Source: SLDF01 sp964537925 (GTDB lineage: Bacteria > Bacteroidota > Bacteroidia > Chitinophagales > Saprospiraceae). From it: DNA of 64,000 bases. The stretch is taken from the NCBI GenBank assembly GCA_964537925.1, contig CAZICV010000001.1:744001-808000 (forward strand), given 5' to 3'. The position numbers were made by a program, and so were the translations under genes. The notes beneath the pieces were generated by a model. The model made no database searches and was not told the origin of the DNA. It worked only from the letters and a program-made list of their open reading frames with translations. Positions 36,165 through 45,557 of this stretch are shown piece after piece (the first letter of the stretch is position 1; every line of letters starts with the position of its first letter).

Positions 36165-37667
36165 CTAGCGCTCTTGGATATATGGGTATAGCTTGTCAGC
36201 TATATGCCGGTCATTGGAGAGGTGCGGGATCTTGTTCTGCCCGCCCAGTTTGCCCTCCGAACGCATGACAGACCGGAAAGCATCTCGCTGCAGACGCCGG
36301 ATGACAAGCGGCCTGAGTATGCGTCCTTCTATCAGGTCCTGGTAGTAGATATTGCGGCACAGCATGGCCTGGTCCAGGGCTGACGCAAAAGCTTCCAGGT
36401 CCTGCGGCGATTGTTCAAACTCGATCAGCCACTCGTGATAAGGCAGGCCCTCAGCGGGTTTGACCTGGGGCGCGACGGTAAACTCCGCTATGCGCGCGCC
36501 GTGCGCTGCACTCACTTCATGCAGGGCATCCTCTACTTCCTTGCCGATCACATGCTCGCCAAAGGCTGAGATGAAGTGCTTGACACGGCCCGTGACACGA
36601 AGCCGGTACGGGTGCACACTGGTAAACTCGATCGTATCGCCGATATCATACCCCCAGAGTCCTGCATTGCTGTTGATCACGACGGCATAGTTGACGCCCG
36701 TCCGGACTTCACCCAGCCAGTGACGCACAGGATCAGGCTTGCCATATTCTTCTACAGGTATGAACTCGAAAAAGATCCCGCTGTTGGCATTGAGCAGCAG
36801 CCCCTGGTGTTTGGGGTGGTCCTGGAAGGCGATGAAACCTTCCGACGCGGGATAGGTCTCCACACTGTCTATGCGCTCTCCCACCAGTTGCTCGATGGAT
36901 TCGCGATAGGGCTCGTAGTTGACCCCGCCGTAGGCAAACACGGAAAAGTTGGGAAAAAGTGACCGGATAGTCTTACGCCCACTGGCCTCGAGCAGCCACT
37001 CGAAGTACATCTGCACCCAGGGTGGTATACCGCTGATCATCGTCATGTTCTGCTGCACGGTCTCGGATACGATACGTCCCAGCTTGGTCTCCCAGTCCTC
37101 TATGCAGTTGGTCTCATAGGAAGGAAGCTGATCCGTACGCAGCCAGGAGGGCACCTGGTGATTGACGATGCCGGACAGGCGGCCGGTCGGGATGCCGTTG
37201 ATACTGTCCATCTCCGGTGAGCCGGACAGGAAGATCATCTTACCGTCGAGAAACCTGAAATTGCCGCTGAGCGCCGCATAGTTGAACAAAGCGTTGCGCG
37301 CGCTGCCAAAGTGATTGGGCAGGCTCTCTTTTGTCAGTGGTATATACTTGACCCCGGAGGTAGTACCTGAAGTCTTGGCGAAGTACCTGGGTCGCCCTGG
37401 CCAGAGTACATCTTTTTCTCCCTGTTTGATCCGCTCGATCCAGGGCTTGAGCGCTTCATAATCCCTCACCGGTATCCGCTCCTTGAAGTCGCGGTACGTG
37501 ACGATGGAAGGAAACCTGTGCTCCTTGCCGAACTGTGTCAGCGAAGCCCGGTTGACCAGCAGCTTCATGGTACGTTCCTGCCCTTCTACGGCATGCGTGC
37601 GCATCTCTGCGATCTGACGGGCGACCCGGCGGGCATACGGTTTGATGAGTGTGGACTTGATTCCCAT
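36165..37667 (-). CDS. GH3-family acyl-adenylate enzyme-like protein
   Basis: 500 residues with the GH3 framework: RYFAKTSGTTSGVKYIPLT (ATP/AMP-binding loop) near residue 94, IFLSGSPEM, YPASEGFIAFQ near 290, and the C-terminal VTGRVKHFISAFGEH. In plants GH3 enzymes conjugate amino acids to acyl hormones through acyl-adenylates. Bacterial members are common in Bacteroidota and their substrates are mostly unknown. No signal peptide is visible, so it should be cytoplasmic. It converges on the T9SS cargo gene with a 10-bp gap and has no partner gene. Confidence 0.9.
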   Translation of the reverse strand: MGIKSTLIKPYARRVARQIAEMRTHAVEGQERTMKLLVNRASLTQFGKEHRFPSIVTYRDFKERIPVRDYEALKPWIERIKQGEKDVLWPGRPRYFAKTSGTTSGVKYIPLTKESLPNHFGSARNALFNYAALSGNFRFLDGKMIFLSGSPEMDSINGIPTGRLSGIVNHQVPSWLRTDQLPSYETNCIEDWETKLGRIVSETVQQNMTMISGIPPWVQMYFEWLLEASGRKTIRSLFPNFSVFAYGGVNYEPYRESIEQLVGERIDSVETYPASEGFIAFQDHPKHQGLLLNANSGIFFEFIPVEEYGKPDPVRHWLGEVRTGVNYAVVINSNAGLWGYDIGDTIEFTSVHPYRLRVTGRVKHFISAFGEHVIGKEVEDALHEVSAAHGARIAEFTVAPQVKPAEGLPYHEWLIEFEQSPQDLEAFASALDQAMLCRNIYYQDLIEGRILRPLVIRRLQRDAFRSVMRSEGKLGGQNKIPHLSNDRHIADKLYPYIQER

Positions 37668-37954
37668 ACGAAGGCTTGTTCAGCGCTGCTACAACAGGTA
37701 AATATAGAAATAAAGCCAGGTAATTATGGCGCAAAAAGAACAGTGGACCGACAGAATCCAATCTGGCAATCATGTAGTAAATCTCACCAGACAAGACTCA
37801 ATAAAATAAGTAAAATTTAACATGTGTGCAAAAAAATACTGTTAAACTACTTCAGGCCCCTTGACGGGCGAGCCAAAAAAATGTATATTTAAGGACTCAC
37901 AGGCCTGACAGTGGATTATTCACCATTTTTCGATCATATTTTAAATCCAAAAAA
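37668..37954. other. Divergent intergenic region (287 bp)
   Basis: A/T-rich space between the GH3-like gene and the large T9SS gene. It holds a near-promoter TATATTTA around 37883-37890, close to the expected distance from the large gene's start. No small gene or strong hairpin was seen. Confidence 0.4.
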
Positions 37955-40900
37955 ATGCGTCGAGTCTACTACCCTCATGACAGAAAAGCCGTTCCGATGA
38001 GCCTGCAAGGTCTCGTTGGAAGAAGATCGCTTGTGCTTTTCACCTTACTCACTTTGTTATTAGCTGCCGTGCCCTCCGGGGCGCAATCCGACCTGGACCT
38101 GAACAGGACACAGTTCCTGGAGACTTACCACAGCAACGGAAACGAGCCGTTCAATTCACTGTTGACGGAGGACTGCGGCATCCAATGTATCGTGTATGTC
38201 AACGGCTATGACCTGGCCAATGACCCGGTGACCAACTATCTTAAGACAGTAGTATATGGCTGCTCGGAGTACGAAGTCTGTATCCGGCTGAAAGGCTCTT
38301 ACTGCACCACAGCCAAAGAAGTCACGGTACAGTTTGGGTTACAAGGATTCACCGATCCTGTGACGGACCCCGGAGATTTCTCAGCGAGTTTCGGCATGGG
38401 CCAGATCGACCTGGAAGCCACGCTGGAGTACGACGCCTACTTCCTGATCGATACTATTTTGTGTTTTTCGGTAGGTGTAGACATTGATAACAGGAATGAT
38501 CCGTTTGCCTTTTCATTTTATCAGCGCTACCTCTCCTACAGTGTGTTGGTAGATGAGTATGAGGTATGCAGCGATGAAGAGATTCTCATACAGCGGTACC
38601 CATTCACACTTGGCATCGGAGAAGAAGCGAACGATGTCAACAGCATATCGGACCTGATTGACAACAGGATTCTGCCACCCTCGGCGCTCGCCCCCAGTAC
38701 AACCGAAAGTATCTATATCACGGGGACTCTGGTCATTGATGAAGACTATACCTGGAATTTCAACGGAGAGCAGCTTAGCTCTCTCACGATGGCGCCCGGC
38801 GCCAAAATCACCATCAACCCGGGGGTTACTTTCAGGATCATGGAAACCACTGTAGCGGGCTGCCAGCTCCGCTGGGACAAGATCGATGTGCTACCAGGCA
38901 GCACCCTTATACTCAACGGCTCTATTGTGCGTGACGGCACGACAGCTATAGCCGTAGGCAGGGACAGCGCTACCAATCGTACGGCACGGTTTATCTCTAC
39001 CGACGCTATTCTCAACAACAATTACATCGCCATCGACTTCCCTTACAAATCGGGCCTCCAGAATGCCATGTCCCGGATCTCCCTCGCCAATACACGCATT
39101 GCGGGCCTCGGGCAACTGCTTCCCCTTTCTTCCGGTGGAGGGGCTCGTGACGGTACAGCCTATATGGGTATCCGCTCCAGGGCGATTGCCAGCCTCCTGG
39201 TCAACAACACAGGAACGATCACCCCCAATGATTTCAGTACACGCAATGAATTCATCCGCCTTGGGTTCGGAGCACATTCCTCCATACGGTCGACCGGCTT
39301 TTTCAAGAACGCCATCTTCGAACATTGCGACCGGGGTATCTACGCGGAAAACAGCGAGTTGAACATCGAAGGAATGGCCGGCGGAGGTACCAATCAATTC
39401 TATAAGAATGAAGTATCCATAGAAGCCCGTGCAAGTACGGCCCGGATCACCGATATCAGCTCCCGGTACAATGCACAGATCGGCTTTGACCTGCGGAATA
39501 TCAGCAACCCGCTCTTCATAGACAACAACAAGATCGGCTCCAGGCGCAACGGTATACGTGCACTCGGTCTGACGACCCAGCTCAGCTCGGCCGTCACCCG
39601 CAACAGCGTTGCGCCCAGCTACGGCACAGGCGATTTTGGCACCAATACCCGCGACGGCTTCGGGATCTGGGTCGCCGGGGACCAGAACAATGAACTGCCC
39701 CTTGAGATCTCCGAAAACACGGTCTATGACGGCGGGGCCTCATCAGGCTACTATTTTACAGACGCCTATCGCTTCCAGGTCACGGACAATTTCTATGCCA
39801 ACCAGAGCACGGTCCGCCCCATTGTGCATAGCTTCAACGTAGTGAAAAGTGAAAACTTCCGGCTGGAAAACAATGAAGCCTATATTTCCCCGTCGCAATC
39901 CACTTTCGGCACCAATTATTACTTTGCACAGACGCCGGATATCACCGCCGACTACCGCAACTACGTGATGTGCAACTATGCCACCGGGGCAGCCCGGGGG
40001 TACAATTTTATCGGGTTCAACCAGCCGATGTTTTTTGCCGACAACTCGGTCAACGACCACTACTACGGGCTGGCCCTGGGGCTGTTTGCAGGAGTCGGGG
40101 ACGCCATCATCGGCAGCCAGACCCTGACCGGCAACGACTGGAACAAGACCATCGGCGGCGGCGACCCTGAAAAACATGCGCAGCATTTTAGCAGTAATGC
40201 TATCCTGAGAAGCCATTCTACATTTTTTGAAAATATTGTACCAGTTATCGACCCTCTTGATTGGTTTGATGAGAGACTAGGTTCCAGTTTTGAATGCCCC
40301 GACGAATTGCCCGAGCTGGACCCCTGGGAGCTCACGGGACTGGACACACTGTTTGCCTCCGGTGATACTTCGCTGGTATTCGACTATGACCCCGAGTTCC
40401 GCTGGATCATGGCCCGCGGCCTGGTGCAGAAACTGGCTCTCAACCCGTCTGTGGATACGATCTTCACCGGTTTTCTCGGCTCTGCGGAGGGTCTGCTGGC
40501 CCAGGACTATGAGGCGGTACGCCATAGCCTGCGCCAGATCACCACATCCGGCAGCGGCGGCCTGCTGACCAGTTACGGGACCCTCCAGGCCAATGCCGCC
40601 GGCTACTGGGCCAGCCTGATCCCGCTGGACTCCACCTACCAGTCACTGCACGACACCCTCAAGTATACGGTCCAGACCAGCCGCGACGCCCTGCTAGCCT
40701 TGCTGGCGGACAACCGTGACTCGGCGGCCGTGATCCGTACCGCCCTACGCGACAGCACGATCGCCAAAGCCGCCGCACTGCGCACGGTCAACCAGGCGCT
40801 GAGTACCCCCGATAGCTGGCATGCCGACGAGAAGCGGACAAACGAGATCTATATCCGTCTCTTCGAGCACGGGCTGGACAGCCTGGGCAGCGCCGATTCT

Positions 40901-41314
40901 GCAGATATCATGGATATAGCGGCCCGGTGCATCTATGAGAGCTTCTACGGCGTACAGTCGGCTCGCAGCCTCATGGGTTACCTGGATACGCTGATCGACC
41001 ACCGCGATATCGATCTCTGCACACCAGTGCTTCTCCGCAAGGGAAAAGGACAAAAGACTATCTTTACAGAAGGGCCGCTCACAATGGAGGCGGGACCCAA
41101 CCCTTTTGGCGATCTGCTGCGTATATCCTGGGCAGGCGCCATGGACAGGGCGGAACTGGAAATGCTCGACATGACCGGGCGCAGGGTCTGGAGCCGTCAG
41201 GTCAACGGGGAGGGCCAACTGGAATTGCCTGCGACTGCCCTGCAGCCAGGTATCTACCTGCTCCGGCTCCGAGGAGGCGCCCACAGTTGCATACAGAAGA
41301 TCATAAAACCATAA
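37955..41314 (+). CDS. Large beta-helix-like T9SS cargo protein
   Basis: 1119 residues. A signal peptide (SLVLFTLLTLLLAAVPSGAQ) lies at about residues 24-43; the first ATG gives an unusually long N-region, and the ATG at 37997 (SLQGLVGRRS) may be the true start. Residues ~240-760 look like a right-handed parallel beta-helix: short strands with repeated turns such as GSTLILNGSIVRDG, NRTARFISTDAILNNNYIA and PLEISENTVYDGG. A helical stretch (~830-1000) follows and then a T9SS sorting domain (MEAGPNPFGDLLRI, GIYLLRLRGG). It is probably a cell-surface or secreted protein. Beta-helices are found in polysaccharide lyases and adhesins; no catalytic residues were recognised, so an adhesin-like role is only a guess. 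Confidence 0.75.
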   Translation: MRRVYYPHDRKAVPMSLQGLVGRRSLVLFTLLTLLLAAVPSGAQSDLDLNRTQFLETYHSNGNEPFNSLLTEDCGIQCIVYVNGYDLANDPVTNYLKTVVYGCSEYEVCIRLKGSYCTTAKEVTVQFGLQGFTDPVTDPGDFSASFGMGQIDLEATLEYDAYFLIDTILCFSVGVDIDNRNDPFAFSFYQRYLSYSVLVDEYEVCSDEEILIQRYPFTLGIGEEANDVNSISDLIDNRILPPSALAPSTTESIYITGTLVIDEDYTWNFNGEQLSSLTMAPGAKITINPGVTFRIMETTVAGCQLRWDKIDVLPGSTLILNGSIVRDGTTAIAVGRDSATNRTARFISTDAILNNNYIAIDFPYKSGLQNAMSRISLANTRIAGLGQLLPLSSGGGARDGTAYMGIRSRAIASLLVNNTGTITPNDFSTRNEFIRLGFGAHSSIRSTGFFKNAIFEHCDRGIYAENSELNIEGMAGGGTNQFYKNEVSIEARASTARITDISSRYNAQIGFDLRNISNPLFIDNNKIGSRRNGIRALGLTTQLSSAVTRNSVAPSYGTGDFGTNTRDGFGIWVAGDQNNELPLEISENTVYDGGASSGYYFTDAYRFQVTDNFYANQSTVRPIVHSFNVVKSENFRLENNEAYISPSQSTFGTNYYFAQTPDITADYRNYVMCNYATGAARGYNFIGFNQPMFFADNSVNDHYYGLALGLFAGVGDAIIGSQTLTGNDWNKTIGGGDPEKHAQHFSSNAILRSHSTFFENIVPVIDPLDWFDERLGSSFECPDELPELDPWELTGLDTLFASGDTSLVFDYDPEFRWIMARGLVQKLALNPSVDTIFTGFLGSAEGLLAQDYEAVRHSLRQITTSGSGGLLTSYGTLQANAAGYWASLIPLDSTYQSLHDTLKYTVQTSRDALLALLADNRDSAAVIRTALRDSTIAKAAALRTVNQALSTPDSWHADEKRTNEIYIRLFEHGLDSLGSADSADIMDIAARCIYESFYGVQSARSLMGYLDTLIDHRDIDLCTPVLLRKGKGQKTIFTEGPLTMEAGPNPFGDLLRISWAGAMDRAELEMLDMTGRRVWSRQVNGEGQLELPATALQPGIYLLRLRGGAHSCIQKIIKP

Positions 41315-41322
41315 TGTAGTTG

Positions 41323-42187
41323 ATGTTTAGATTTCTTGTATTTATTGCTTGTACAGGTTTTCTTACCGCTCAACCGGTTAGCCCGCTTTTGGCCCAGGCC
41401 AACTACGACTACAACTGGTTGAGCGGCTTTTGGTATATCAATGAGGACTCAAGTCGCGTAACCGGCAACCTCGTCAGTTTCCGATCGGGAAAACCCGAAT
41501 ATACCTTCTTCGAAAAGCCTATCACACAAGCGGAAGGCACTATTTCTGTCTCAGACAAAGACGGAAATCTTCTGTTTTACTCTAACGGATGTAAGGTCTA
41601 TTCCTTCGATCTTGAAAAAGGGCTGTTAGTACGCGATAATCCGTTCTACACCAATCAACAGACCAATCTGCTATGCAACATCTATGACAGGGGGACGATA
41701 TTTCCGGATCAAGGGCAGTTGGTACTGCCTGGTACTATTGAAAACTCATTTTATATTTTATATACCGAATTCCATACGCATCCGGTCTGGCTCATACATG
41801 TCAAACGACTCTCTCAAACGCTTATCGAAGCGCAGAACAAGCATTCAATTACCGTCCACGAGCAAGGGGTCCTATTTGAACATGATTCTCTTGCATCAAG
41901 GCTTTCCGCGACAAAAACACAAGACGGGCAGGCATGGTGGATACTCTTCTGGATCCACACCACCAATCGTTATTATTCCGTAAAATGGCAGGATGGACAG
42001 ATCCTGGCTATGCTGCAGGACACTATTGGCGAGCGTGTGCCTGAGTTACATCGCGATGGCTGGGGACAGTATAATTTTTCCCCCGATGGTACTAAATATG
42101 TGAAATATATGACCGGGCAAGGTGCATTCGTTTACGACTTCGACCGGGCTACAGGCAAACTCTCCAATTTCCGCAAGATCACCATCG
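41323..42187 (+). CDS. Propeller-like exported protein, copy 1 (cut by assembly gap)
   Basis: Begins 8 bp after the previous stop with a signal peptide (FRFLVFIACTGFLTAQPVSPLLAQ). The in-frame TTG at 41320 is a less likely start. About 288 residues are present before the N run. The mature part starts ANYDYNWLSGFWYI and is almost identical to the next gene, including FRSGKPEYTFFEKPITQAEG, NGCKVYSFDLEKG and NFSPDGTKYVKY, a pattern of WD40/TolB-like beta-propeller blades. The missing C-terminus presumably carried a T9SS tail as in copy 2. Any open frame joining this to the next gene across the Ns is an artefact. Confidence 0.75.
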
Positions 42188-43170
42188 NNNNNNNNNNNNN
42201 NNNNNNNNNNNNNNNNNNNNNNNNNNNNNNNNNNNNNNNNNNNNNNNNNNNNNNNNNNNNNNNNNNNNNNNNNNNNNNNNNNNNNNNCCCGATGATCATA
42301 CGGAGCCATATAGCTAGATATGCACGCTATGTATTGATTGCTGCCCTTTTTCTTTGCCCCTGCTTTTCTCACGCCCAGGCCAACTACGACTACAACTGGT
42401 TGAGCGGCTTCTGGTATATCGACCAGGACTCAAACAGGGTAACCGGCAACTTGGTCAGCTTCCGATCGGGAAAACCCGAGTACACCTTCTTCGAAAAACC
42501 TATCACACAAGCGGAAGGCACTATTTCTGTCTCAGACAAAGACGGAAATCTTCTGTTTTACTCTAACGGATGTAAGGTCTATTCCTTCGATCTTGAAAAA
42601 GGGCTGTTAGTACGCGATAATCCGTTCTACACCAATCAACAGACCAATCTGCTATGCAACATCTATGACAGGGGGACGATATTTCCGGATCAAGGGCAGT
42701 TGGTACTGCCTGGTACTATTGAAAACTCATTTTATATTTTATATACCGAATTCCATACGCATCCGGTCTGGCTCATACATGTCAAACGACTCTCTCAAAC
42801 GCTTATCGAAGCGCAGAACAAGCATTCAATTACCGTCCACGAGCAAGGGGTCCTATTCGAACATGATTCTCTCGCATCAAGGCTTTCCGCGACAAAATCA
42901 CAAGACGGGCAGGCATGGTGGATACTCTCCTGGATCCACACCACCAATCGCTATTATTCCGTAAAATGGCAGGATGGACAGATCCTGGCTATGCTGCAGG
43001 ACTCTATTGGCGAGCGTGTGCCTGAGTTACATCGCGACGGCTGGGGGCAATATAATTTCTCTCCTGATGGCTCCAAATACGTTAAGTACATAACAGGGCA
43101 GGGAGCTTTTTTATATGACTTCGACCGGGCTACGGGCAAACTCTCCAATTTCCGCAAGATCACCATCGAC
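41401..43170 (+). repeat. Tandem near-identical gene repeat (offset 981 bp across the gap)
   Basis: The segment 41401-42187 repeats at 42382-43168 in the scaffold. The stretch 41518-41876 is identical base for base to 42499-42857 (359 bp); flanking parts differ mainly at synonymous positions. This suggests recent gene conversion or recent duplication. The real distance between copies is unknown because of the gap. Confidence 0.85.
42188..42287. other. Assembly gap (100 N)
   Basis: Exactly 100 undetermined bases, a conventional scaffold gap of unknown true size. It falls between two nearly identical genes, so it was probably caused by the repeat. The missing DNA should include the rest of copy 1 (about 230 codons by comparison with copy 2). 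Confidence 0.95.
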
Positions 43171-43851
43171 GACCCGGAGACTTACCTGCTCAATACCAAT
43201 TCCGGCGCCATATTCTCACCCGACAGCAGGCTGCTCTACCTGAGCCAGGGCCATAAGATCTGGCAGTACGACCTCATGGATACGGACCTACAGAACAGTG
43301 GTATCCTCGTCGCCGAAAACACTGATTTAGGCCCCTACAATCCCAGAAACATGGGTACTTTCCGGTTTGAACACGGGCCGGATTGCAAGATATACAGCAT
43401 TACCAAACTGGGTATCGAATACTACAATGTCATCCACAACCCAAACGTGCGCGGACTGGGCTGCAATTATGAGCAAGGGGGTGTCAAGCTGGACTACCCT
43501 GACGGCCGATCCAACTACAATTGGCCTAACTACCGCCTCGGTACTCCCTGGGAAAACTGGTGCGACAGCCTATCTCTCACCGTCGACCAGTGGCCCGACA
43601 AACAACAGCTCACCATCCAGCCCAATCCCGCAGCAGACTACCTGCGCATCAGCCTCCGCTATCCTGCCGGTACTGACCTGCAGGTCGCAATGCTCGATAT
43701 CTACGGCAGACAGGTGATGCAGGGTATCTTACAGAACCAGGATCGTTTCCTGGAGTTTTCTACACAGCAACTTCCTCCCGGCATCTACTTCTGCACCCTG
43801 TGGATGGATGGCCGACTCCTCGAAACACGCAAAGTTCTCATCGCCAGGTAA
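42292..43851 (+). CDS. Propeller-like T9SS cargo protein, copy 2
   Basis: 519 residues from the ATG at 42292, 5 bp after the N run. The signal peptide (YVLIAALFLCPCFSHAQA) differs completely from copy 1, while the mature N-terminus (NYDYNWLSGFWYI) is the same. Blades of a WD40/TolB-like propeller can be read as NLLFYSNGCKVYSFD, NFSPDGSKYVKY, AIFSPDSRLLYLSQG and FEHGPDCKIYSI, a layout shared with gliding-associated and T9SS propeller proteins. The end is a T9SS sorting domain (LTIQPNPAADYLRI, GIYFCTLWMDG, basic tail). Likely surface exposed; ligand unknown. Confidence 0.82.
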   Translation: MIIRSHIARYARYVLIAALFLCPCFSHAQANYDYNWLSGFWYIDQDSNRVTGNLVSFRSGKPEYTFFEKPITQAEGTISVSDKDGNLLFYSNGCKVYSFDLEKGLLVRDNPFYTNQQTNLLCNIYDRGTIFPDQGQLVLPGTIENSFYILYTEFHTHPVWLIHVKRLSQTLIEAQNKHSITVHEQGVLFEHDSLASRLSATKSQDGQAWWILSWIHTTNRYYSVKWQDGQILAMLQDSIGERVPELHRDGWGQYNFSPDGSKYVKYITGQGAFLYDFDRATGKLSNFRKITIDDPETYLLNTNSGAIFSPDSRLLYLSQGHKIWQYDLMDTDLQNSGILVAENTDLGPYNPRNMGTFRFEHGPDCKIYSITKLGIEYYNVIHNPNVRGLGCNYEQGGVKLDYPDGRSNYNWPNYRLGTPWENWCDSLSLTVDQWPDKQQLTIQPNPAADYLRISLRYPAGTDLQVAMLDIYGRQVMQGILQNQDRFLEFSTQQLPPGIYFCTLWMDGRLLETRKVLIAR

Positions 43852-43859
43852 CAGGCCGC

Positions 43860-44705
43860 TCAATCCTTCGCCGGGCGCATGAACATACGGAAGAGACGAT
43901 CCGCCAGCTTGGCCGGCAGCATACGGACCAGCATGACCAGCCCACGACTTGGGGTGATCAGGTAGCGGACCCTGGGACGGGTATGTTCTATGGCTTTCTG
44001 TATGAGGCCCGCCACGCGGTCCACCGGCAGAGCGCCCGCTGAACGTTTGGTCACGATCTCCTCGCGATTGCGCGTATAAGGGTCGTATATCGTGCCTGGA
44101 AACGAAGTTTTATCCTCCAGCGCCTTTTGCCAGATCTCCGTGCGGATAGGGCCCGGCTGTATTACCACTACCTTGATACCGTAAAGTACCAGTTCTCTTC
44201 TCAGCGCATCACTCAGGCTCTCTACGGCGTACTTGGACATACAGTAAGGTCCCATAAAAGGCGTGGTCAGAAAACCGGATACGGAACTGATATTGATGAT
44301 CCGGCCGGGTGTCTGGCTCAACGGCAGGGCGCCTCCCAGCAGGGGCAAAAATTCCTGCGTACACCGGATCAGGCCCAATACATTGACCTCCACCTGGTCG
44401 CGAAACCGGTCCAGCGGGACACATTGCACCGGCCCGCTCACAGCGATACCCGCATTGTTGACCAGCGCGGTCAATGTCTGTCCTTGTAGCCTGTCCCGTA
44501 CCAAGGCAGCCGCTTGTCTTACACCCGCATCATCTGTAACATCGAAGATCAGCGGTACAAAGCCCGTGCCCAACTGCCGCTGAAGACGATTGGCATCCGC
44601 TTCATTGCGTACACTGCCGAATACGAGATAACCCGCTGCGGTCAGCCGGGCAGCCGCCGCAAATCCTATGCCCGTGGAGGCGCCGGTAATGACTACAGAC
44701 TTCAT
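43860..44705 (-). CDS. Short-chain dehydrogenase/reductase
   Basis: 281 residues from the ATG at 44705, where the Rossmann strand begins. The cofactor motif is TGASTGIG (7-14), NNAG lies near 83-86, and the catalytic Ser141/143, Tyr154 and Lys158 are in INISSVSG and YCMSKYA. It should use NAD(P)H to reduce or oxidise an alcohol/ketone; the substrate is unknown. The C-terminus has a hydrophobic-basic stretch (RGLVMLVRMLPAKLADRLFRMF) that may contact membrane. It converges on the propeller gene with an 8-bp gap and has no obvious operon partner. Confidence 0.92.
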   Translation of the reverse strand: MKSVVITGASTGIGFAAAARLTAAGYLVFGSVRNEADANRLQRQLGTGFVPLIFDVTDDAGVRQAAALVRDRLQGQTLTALVNNAGIAVSGPVQCVPLDRFRDQVEVNVLGLIRCTQEFLPLLGGALPLSQTPGRIINISSVSGFLTTPFMGPYCMSKYAVESLSDALRRELVLYGIKVVVIQPGPIRTEIWQKALEDKTSFPGTIYDPYTRNREEIVTKRSAGALPVDRVAGLIQKAIEHTRPRVRYLITPSRGLVMLVRMLPAKLADRLFRMFMRPAKD

Positions 44706-44797
44706 AACTTGAAAAACCATTAGTAGTGAAAATTCCGAAAACCGGAATCCGGCCATAAGATAAACGTTTCCAGCGCCAAAATCCCCGTATCCCGGAA

Positions 44798-45376
44798 CTA
44801 TAACACGGCCTCCAGGTAAGCCCTGCCGCGGGGCGAGAGCTCATAACCCGTACCCAGGCTCACGGTCAGGCCCAGGTTCTTCAACCTGCGTATATGCTGC
44901 TTGAGCCAATCCTTCTCATAACCGAGCTCTGCAGCCAGGTCGCCGGCCCGTCTTCCAGGTTGCTGCTCCACTATGGACAAGGCCCGGCGTGTCCAGGCGC
45001 CATAGCGGCTCGAAGCATCCATCCTGTCCAGCTTCTGAGAAAGCACCGCAACATCAGATGCGGAGAGTTGGTCATCGGCACGAAGCACAAGACGGGGGTC
45101 GGCCTGCTCCAATACAAAAACGATGCGATACAGCACGCCGTCGCTGCGCTTATTCAACTCAGCCATTAAATGCAGACGGTCCTTATACCCGGCAGCGATA
45201 ACGTCATCCACCGTTATTTCATCCTCCGCGAGCCTTTCGACCTGCTGTATGCTTAGCTGACCTACCGGCGTGAGCAATGTACCGCCCTGTTTCACGGTCG
45301 GACGCTTCCACCGCCGAAAGGCCATTGTGACATCACCGTTCCGAATACCCTCCAATGCATCTTGCCTGAATAACAT
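44798..45376 (-). CDS. PUA/ASCH-like N-terminal domain with C-terminal winged-helix, unknown function
   Basis: 192 residues. The N-terminal half (ALEGIRNGDVTMAFRRWKRPTVKQGG, then LLTPVGQLSIQQVERLAEDEIT) resembles ASCH/PUA-like RNA-binding domains. The C-terminal half (residues ~125-192) looks like a winged helix: RRALSIVEQQPGRRAGDLAAELGYEKDWLKQHIRRLKNLGL and a LSPRGRAYLEAVL wing. The combination suggests nucleic-acid binding. No signal peptide. It is an isolated gene between the SDR and sod genes. Confidence 0.65.
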   Translation of the reverse strand: MLFRQDALEGIRNGDVTMAFRRWKRPTVKQGGTLLTPVGQLSIQQVERLAEDEITVDDVIAAGYKDRLHLMAELNKRSDGVLYRIVFVLEQADPRLVLRADDQLSASDVAVLSQKLDRMDASSRYGAWTRRALSIVEQQPGRRAGDLAAELGYEKDWLKQHIRRLKNLGLTVSLGTGYELSPRGRAYLEAVL

Positions 45377-45492
45377 AATGTTTACATTTTATGGGCCACC
45401 TTGCACAATATAGCGCTCGGGCAGGAAAATTGTACCGCTGCTCAAAGACACCCGCAACTTCTTGTAACATCTTGCCATATAGCAAAGTAAAA

Positions 45493-45520
45493 GAGCCCGG
45501 CAGATGCATCTGCCGGGCTC
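45493..45520 (-). terminator. Perfect palindromic terminator downstream of sod
   Basis: A 28-bp perfect inverted repeat (GAGCCCGGCAGATG and its complement) lies 37 bp past the sod stop and is followed by TTTTACTTT on the minus strand. Confidence 0.85.
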
Positions 45521-45557
45521 CCCTGAAATTATTTAACACTATTCTTAGAAAGACTCT

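Noticed and set aside
41401..43170. Insertion sequence or other mobile element as the cause of the tandem repeat
   Set aside because: No transposase, terminal inverted repeats or target duplications are visible; gene duplication with conversion explains it better.
41320..43851. A single 843-codon open frame spanning both propeller copies
   Set aside because: It reads through 100 unknown bases and would contain a second signal peptide in the middle; it is an artefact of the gap, so it was split into two genes.
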